DNA of 64,000 nt from Aestuariimicrobium soli (GTDB lineage Bacteria > Actinomycetota > Actinomycetes > Propionibacteriales > Propionibacteriaceae): positions 62,001 through 126,000 of the forward strand of contig NZ_JBPJSQ010000007.1 in NCBI RefSeq assembly GCF_051192575.1, written 5' to 3'. Positions 60,360 to 64,000 of this stretch are shown here, piece after piece (the first letter of the stretch is position 1; each line of letters opens with the position of its first letter). Made by a program: the position numbers and the translations under genes. The notes beneath the pieces were generated by a model. It did not search any database. It was not told the origin of the DNA and worked only from the letters and a program-made list of their open reading frames with translations.

Positions 60360-61805
60360 TCAGTGGCTGTCCTCGGCCTGGATCTCGGACTTGTCGCCCG
60401 ACCACAGGGTGTGGAAGGAGCCGTCCGCATCGATGCGCTTGTAGGTGTGTGCGCCGAAGTTGTCGCGCAGCCCCTGGGTGAGGGCCGCATTCAGCCGCGG
60501 TGCACGTGCCTGGTCATAGTGTGCCAGAGCCGACGAGAAGCCCGGCACGGGGACCCCCGCTTCAACCGCGCGGGCGATCACCCGACGCCACGACCCCTGC
60601 GCCTCGGCCAGCCCGGCCTTGATCGAGGGGGCCTCGAGCAGCGTCACCAGGTTGTTGGCGGCGTACTCGTTCGAGATGCGGTCGAGCAGCTTGGCGCGAA
60701 TGATGCAGCCGGCACGCCAGATGCGGGCCACGGCGGCCACGTCGATCTCCCAGCCGTACTGCTGCGCGGCCATGCGGATCTCGTCCAGACCCTGGGCGTA
60801 GGCGATCACCTTGGACGACCACAGCGCCTGCCGCACGTCCTCGACGAAGCCCTCGCGGTCGTCCACGCTCAGGGTGCCGTCGGGGCCCTCGAGGGCGGCC
60901 TGCGCGGCAGCGCGCAACTCGGGATGGCTCGAAACGGCGCGCGAGAACACGCTCTCGGCGATCGTGTTGACCGGGGTGCCCAGGTTGAGCGCCGACTGCA
61001 CGGTCCACGTGCCGGTGCCCTTCATGCCGGCCTGGTCGAGGATGACGTCGACGAGCGGCTTGCCGGTCTTGGCGTCGGTCTGGCGCAGCACCTCGGCGGT
61101 GATCTCGATCAGGAACGAGTCGAGGTCGCCGGTGTTCCACTGGGCGAAGATGTCGGCAGCCTCGTCGGTGGTGAAACCGGCGCCCTTCAGCAGCTCGTAG
61201 GCCTCGCCGATGAACTGCATGTCGGCGTACTCGATGCCGTTGTGCACCATCTTGACGAAGTGACCGGCGCCGTCGCTGCCGATGTAGGTGCAGCAGGGCT
61301 CGTCGCCCACGTGCGCCGAGATCTTCTCGAGGATCGGGCCCAGGGCCTCGTAGGACTCCTTCGAGCCGCCGGGCATGATCGAGGGGCCCTCGAGCGCACC
61401 GACCTCGCCGCCCGAGATGCCGGCGCCGACGAAGTGGAAGCCCAGCTCCTTCAGCTTGGCCTCGCGGCGACGGGTGTCCTCGTAGAAGGCGTTGCCGCCG
61501 TCGACCACGATGTCACCGGCCTCGAGGTGCGGGATCAGGGAGTCGATGGTGGCGTCGGTGCCCTTGCCGGCCTGCACCATGATGACGATGCGACGGGGGG
61601 TCTCGAGCGACGCCACGAACTGCTCGACGGTCTCGGCCGGCAGGAAGGTGCCCTCGCTGCCGTGCTCGGCCATGACGTGCTCGGTCTTGGCGTAGGTGCG
61701 GTTGAAGAGGGCCACGCGGTAGCCCTTGTGGGCCATGTTGCGGGCGAGGGACGAGCCCATCACGGCCATCCCGATGACGCCGACCTCTGCGAGCTGTTCT
61801 GACAT
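60360..61805 (-). CDS. gnd: 6-phosphogluconate dehydrogenase, decarboxylating
   Basis: 481 residues. VGVIGMAVMGSSLARNMAHK is the NADP-binding start, VGAGISGGEVGALEGPSIMP the substrate signature, and GHFVKMVHNGIEYADMQFIG the catalytic Lys/Glu region. NRT at the end of the first beta strand pair indicates NADP. It yields ribulose 5-phosphate in the oxidative pentose-phosphate pathway. Confidence 0.97.
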   Translation of the reverse strand: MSEQLAEVGVIGMAVMGSSLARNMAHKGYRVALFNRTYAKTEHVMAEHGSEGTFLPAETVEQFVASLETPRRIVIMVQAGKGTDATIDSLIPHLEAGDIVVDGGNAFYEDTRRREAKLKELGFHFVGAGISGGEVGALEGPSIMPGGSKESYEALGPILEKISAHVGDEPCCTYIGSDGAGHFVKMVHNGIEYADMQFIGEAYELLKGAGFTTDEAADIFAQWNTGDLDSFLIEITAEVLRQTDAKTGKPLVDVILDQAGMKGTGTWTVQSALNLGTPVNTIAESVFSRAVSSHPELRAAAQAALEGPDGTLSVDDREGFVEDVRQALWSSKVIAYAQGLDEIRMAAQQYGWEIDVAAVARIWRAGCIIRAKLLDRISNEYAANNLVTLLEAPSIKAGLAEAQGSWRRVIARAVEAGVPVPGFSSALAHYDQARAPRLNAALTQGLRDNFGAHTYKRIDADGSFHTLWSGDKSEIQAEDSH

Positions 61806-61946
61806 CCTGGCTTCTCCTGTTCCTTGGCTGCCTGCTGTGGGAGTGCGGCGCCGATGTCATTGTTTCTACGCGGTGGCACCGCTCCGGCGCCAAGGGTTGC
61901 CATTGATTGCCCATCACCCGGTCGTGCCGGCGGCCACCCTGCCCAG

Positions 61947-61994
61947 AAACAACCCCCAGAAGAAACAACCCCCAGAAGAAACAACCCCCAGAAG
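61947..61994. repeat. Three 16-bp tandem repeats
   Basis: AAACAACCCCCAGAAG occurs three times without a gap, followed by a seven-base part. It lies in the divergent gnd/dehydrogenase region (61806-62082), which otherwise shows no clear signal. Confidence 0.85.
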
Positions 61995-62082
61995 AAACAA
62001 CACTGGGCAACACTGACCCTTCGACCCGCCGTCACGCTTGGCTGGTCGAGTACCACCCGTCGATCCCGCCCAGGAGGCCCCC

Positions 62083-63462
62083 ATGGCCCGCCAGCTCACC
62101 CGCTCGTCCGACTCGCGCCCGGCCGCCCCGGTCAAGATCCTGCACCTGGGCGTCGGCAACTTCTTCCGCGCCCATCAGGCCTGGTACACCGAGCGTGCCG
62201 GCGACGCCGACCAGTGGGGCATTGCCGCCTTCACCGGACGATCCGCCGCGATCGCCGAGGAACTGGCCCCCCAGGAGGGCCTGTACACCCTGGTCACGCA
62301 GCATCCCGAGGGCAACGAGTACACCGTCATCGGTGCGCTCTCGGCGGTGCATGCCGCCGCCGATCTCGAGGCCCTGCGCGGATACTTCGCCTCGTCCGAG
62401 CTGGCCATCGTCACCTCGACGGTCACGGAGGCCGGCTACAAGCGCGCCGGCGATGGTTCGCTCGACGCGACCGACCCAGCCGTTGCCGCCGACATCGCCG
62501 CTCTGACTGCAGACCCGGTCGCGGGTGAGGTGACCACCGCCCCCGGCAAGTTCGTGGCCGGTCTGCTCGCCCGTCGAGCCGCCGGGGTGGCCGAGGGAGT
62601 GACCTTCGTGCCGTGCGACAACATCTCGGGCAACGGCGACATGGTGCGCCGCGTGATCACCGACCTGGCCGGCGCCGTCGACGAGTCCCTGGTCGGCTGG
62701 ATCGGGGAGCACACCAGCTTCGTCACCACCATGGTCGACCGCATCACCCCTCGTCCGACCGACGATGACCGGGCAGCCGTGGCGGCCGACACCGGGGTGG
62801 ACGACCCCGCCGCGGTGGTCACCGAACCCTTCTCGGAGTGGGTGCTCGAGGGGGCCTTCGCGGGCGGACGACCCGCCTGGGACGACGCCGGGGCGCGCTT
62901 CGTCGACGACATCGAGCCCTTCGAGACCCGCAAGCTCTACCTGCTCAACGGGTCGCACTCCCTGATGGCCTACGTCGGGCCGATCCTGGGTCTCGACACC
63001 GTCTACGACGCCATCAACGATGAGCGGGTGCTCTCGTGGGTGAACGAGTGGTGGGACGTGGCCGCGCGCCACCTCACCCTCGATGCCAGCGAGATCGACG
63101 CCTACCGTGCGGCCCTGCTCGACCGCTACCGCAATCCCAAGATCCGCCACCTGCTGGCCCAGATCGCCGGCGACGGCTCGCAGAAGCTGCCCATCCGCAT
63201 CGTGGCCTCGGTGAAGGGTGACCGCGACCTGGGACTGCTGCCCACCGGTGCGCTGCGCGCCATCGCCGCCTGGACGCTGCACCTGCGCGGGCTCGGCGCA
63301 CCGGTGAACGATGCCCGCGCCGACGAGGTGACGCCGCTGGGGGAGGGCTCGCTCGAGCAGTCGGTCGGCAAGGTGCTCGCCTGGGCCGGCCTCGACGGCG
63401 ACGACGAGGTGACCGCCGAGACGCTGCGGCTGGCCACGGAACTCGAGGGGCTGGCCGTCTGA
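62083..63462 (+). CDS. Mannitol dehydrogenase/fructuronate reductase family enzyme
   Basis: 459 residues. KILHLGVGNFFRAHQAWYTE is the NAD-binding start of the family, VTFVPCDNISGNGDMVRRVI the middle motif, and ETRKLYLLNGSHSLMAYVGP the catalytic KxxxxNxxH segment. It interconverts a polyol (mannitol, arabinitol) or fructuronate with the ketose. AGGAGG precedes ATG 62083. Confidence 0.9.
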   Translation: MARQLTRSSDSRPAAPVKILHLGVGNFFRAHQAWYTERAGDADQWGIAAFTGRSAAIAEELAPQEGLYTLVTQHPEGNEYTVIGALSAVHAAADLEALRGYFASSELAIVTSTVTEAGYKRAGDGSLDATDPAVAADIAALTADPVAGEVTTAPGKFVAGLLARRAAGVAEGVTFVPCDNISGNGDMVRRVITDLAGAVDESLVGWIGEHTSFVTTMVDRITPRPTDDDRAAVAADTGVDDPAAVVTEPFSEWVLEGAFAGGRPAWDDAGARFVDDIEPFETRKLYLLNGSHSLMAYVGPILGLDTVYDAINDERVLSWVNEWWDVAARHLTLDASEIDAYRAALLDRYRNPKIRHLLAQIAGDGSQKLPIRIVASVKGDRDLGLLPTGALRAIAAWTLHLRGLGAPVNDARADEVTPLGEGSLEQSVGKVLAWAGLDGDDEVTAETLRLATELEGLAV

Positions 63463-63465
63463 TTC

Positions 63466-63538
63466 CCGCCAACTCCGTTCGCGATCGCCTGAACTGGGCT
63501 GATTCGGCCGTGGGCGTGATCGAGAACGGAGTTCGCGG
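63466..63538. terminator. Imperfect 19-bp inverted repeat
   Basis: CCGC-AACTCCGTTC-CGATC on the left pairs with GATCG-GAACGGAGTT-GCGG on the right with single mismatches, around a 31-base loop. It follows the dehydrogenase stop. Confidence 0.65.
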
Positions 63539-63570
63539 TGGGCGCCCGCTCGGCCACCGGCTCCGAGCCG

Positions 63571-63576
63571 TAGTCT
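63571..63576 (+). promoter_or_regulatory. -10 box TAGTCT, leaderless start
   Basis: TAGTCT, six bases, then ATG 63583. Confidence 0.55.
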
Positions 63577-63582
63577 CGGGCC

Positions 63583-64000
63583 ATGGAGCAGGGAAGCGCC
63601 GCCGTCCGGGTCACCGACCTGGTGGTGCGGCGCGGCCGCGCGGAGGTGCTGCACGGCCTCACCTGTGAGGTACCCCGCGGGCGGGTGACGGGTCTGCTCG
63701 GCCCCTCGGGGGGTGGCAAGACCACGCTGCTGCGCGCCATCGTCGGCGTGCAGCAGGTGGCCTCGGGAGGGGTCACGGTCTTCGGCCACTCCGCGGGATC
63801 GGCCGACCTTCGGCACCGGATCGGCTACGTCACCCAGGCTCCGAGCATCTACGGCGACCTGACGGTGGCCCAGAACACCGCCCACTTCGCCGCGCTCGCG
63901 GGGAAGGGCCGGGCTGCGGTCGACCAGGCCATCGGTCGCGTCGGCCTCGACTCCCATCGTTCGGCGCTGGTCGAACGTCTCTCGGGCGGTCAGCGCAGCC
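63583..64000 (+). CDS. ABC transporter ATP-binding protein (cut by window edge)
   Basis: The first 139 residues: LLGPSGGGKTTLLRAIVG (Walker A), IGYVTQAPSIYGDLTVAQN (Q-loop) and LSGGQRS (signature) at the very end. Its order and the short length before Walker A suggest an ABC-2 type export ATPase (drug or polymer). Walker B and the partner permease lie beyond the window. Confidence 0.92.
   Translation, partial: MEQGSAAVRVTDLVVRRGRAEVLHGLTCEVPRGRVTGLLGPSGGGKTTLLRAIVGVQQVASGGVTVFGHSAGSADLRHRIGYVTQAPSIYGDLTVAQNTAHFAALAGKGRAAVDQAIGRVGLDSHRSALVERLSGGQRS

Noticed and set aside
1..64000. Prophage, insertion sequence or integrated element
   Set aside because: No integrase, transposase, terminal repeats or tRNA-linked direct repeats seen; the three tRNA genes are intact with no second 3' copy in the window.

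Overview
The window is GC-rich throughout (including long G/C-only stretches), with GTG starts, translationally coupled ATGA/GTGA junctions and a gene order typical of Actinobacteria. Two blocks fix the lineage. The first is pmt / rsmI-tatD-ksgA-ispE (22.5-28.7 kb). The second is glmU-prs-rplY-pth-mfd-(SurA-like lipoprotein)-mazG-eno-ftsB-DUF501-ppx (35.7-51.3 kb). Both match the Mycobacterium tuberculosis Rv1002c-Rv1026 region in content, with insertions and losses. The Propionibacteriales (Propionibacteriaceae) are my best guess at family level; this is an inference from gene content only. I see no transposase, integrase, phage gene or CRISPR array, so this looks like ordinary chromosome.

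Layout. 0-3.8 kb: a truncated STAND-type ATPase, a DinB-like protein, a tiny lipoprotein, and a glyoxalase-fold gene with its HxlR regulator, then an SDR. 4.0-11.2 kb: a sugar ABC importer (binding protein and two permeases, no ATPase), its LacI regulator and two sulfatases, behind a promoter with a LacI-type palindrome between its -35 and -10 boxes. 11.3-17.8 kb: a frameshifted LuxR regulator, a sigma factor-ogt-alkB alkylation-repair operon, small enzymes, tRNA-Ala and a Tag glycosylase lacking most of its zinc ligands. 17.9-24.8 kb: an APC transporter, a tail-anchored Ser/Thr kinase, a uracil/xanthine permease, a protein O-mannosyltransferase and an acetyltransferase. 25-30.3 kb: rRNA methyltransferases, ispE, two regulators and tRNA-Gln. 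30.4-35.4 kb: a three-gene operon (two-repeat secreted protein, SigE-family sigma factor, membrane DUF4232 protein), a third sulfatase and an Rpf-LysM protein. 35.7-53.1 kb: the housekeeping block, with a GH130 glycosidase/phosphorylase coupled to prs, then tRNA-Leu and a Na+/H+ antiporter interrupted by an in-frame stop. 53.3-64 kb: a Bax-inhibitor-like protein, a duplicated DUF1801 protein, a NUDIX enzyme, a zinc protease, a lipoprotein, a structured RNA candidate carrying a 12-codon ORF, an alditol oxidase-like enzyme, gnd, a mannitol dehydrogenase family enzyme and a truncated ABC ATPase.

How it works together. The sulfatases, importer, GH130, alditol oxidase, polyol dehydrogenase and 6-phosphogluconate dehydrogenase suggest a cell that desulfates external glycans and feeds sugars and polyols into the pentose-phosphate route. 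The Rpf, PMT, FtsB and GlmU genes serve the cell envelope.

Two non-coding themes recur. Many genes start six or seven bases after a TAnnnT box, which implies leaderless mRNAs. Gene ends are often marked by long, near-perfect inverted repeats, each with its own sequence and without a U-tract. The most unusual locus is the candidate transcript at about 58.01-58.25 kb: a strong promoter, a near-perfect Shine-Dalgarno, a 12-codon ORF and a chain of stable hairpins.
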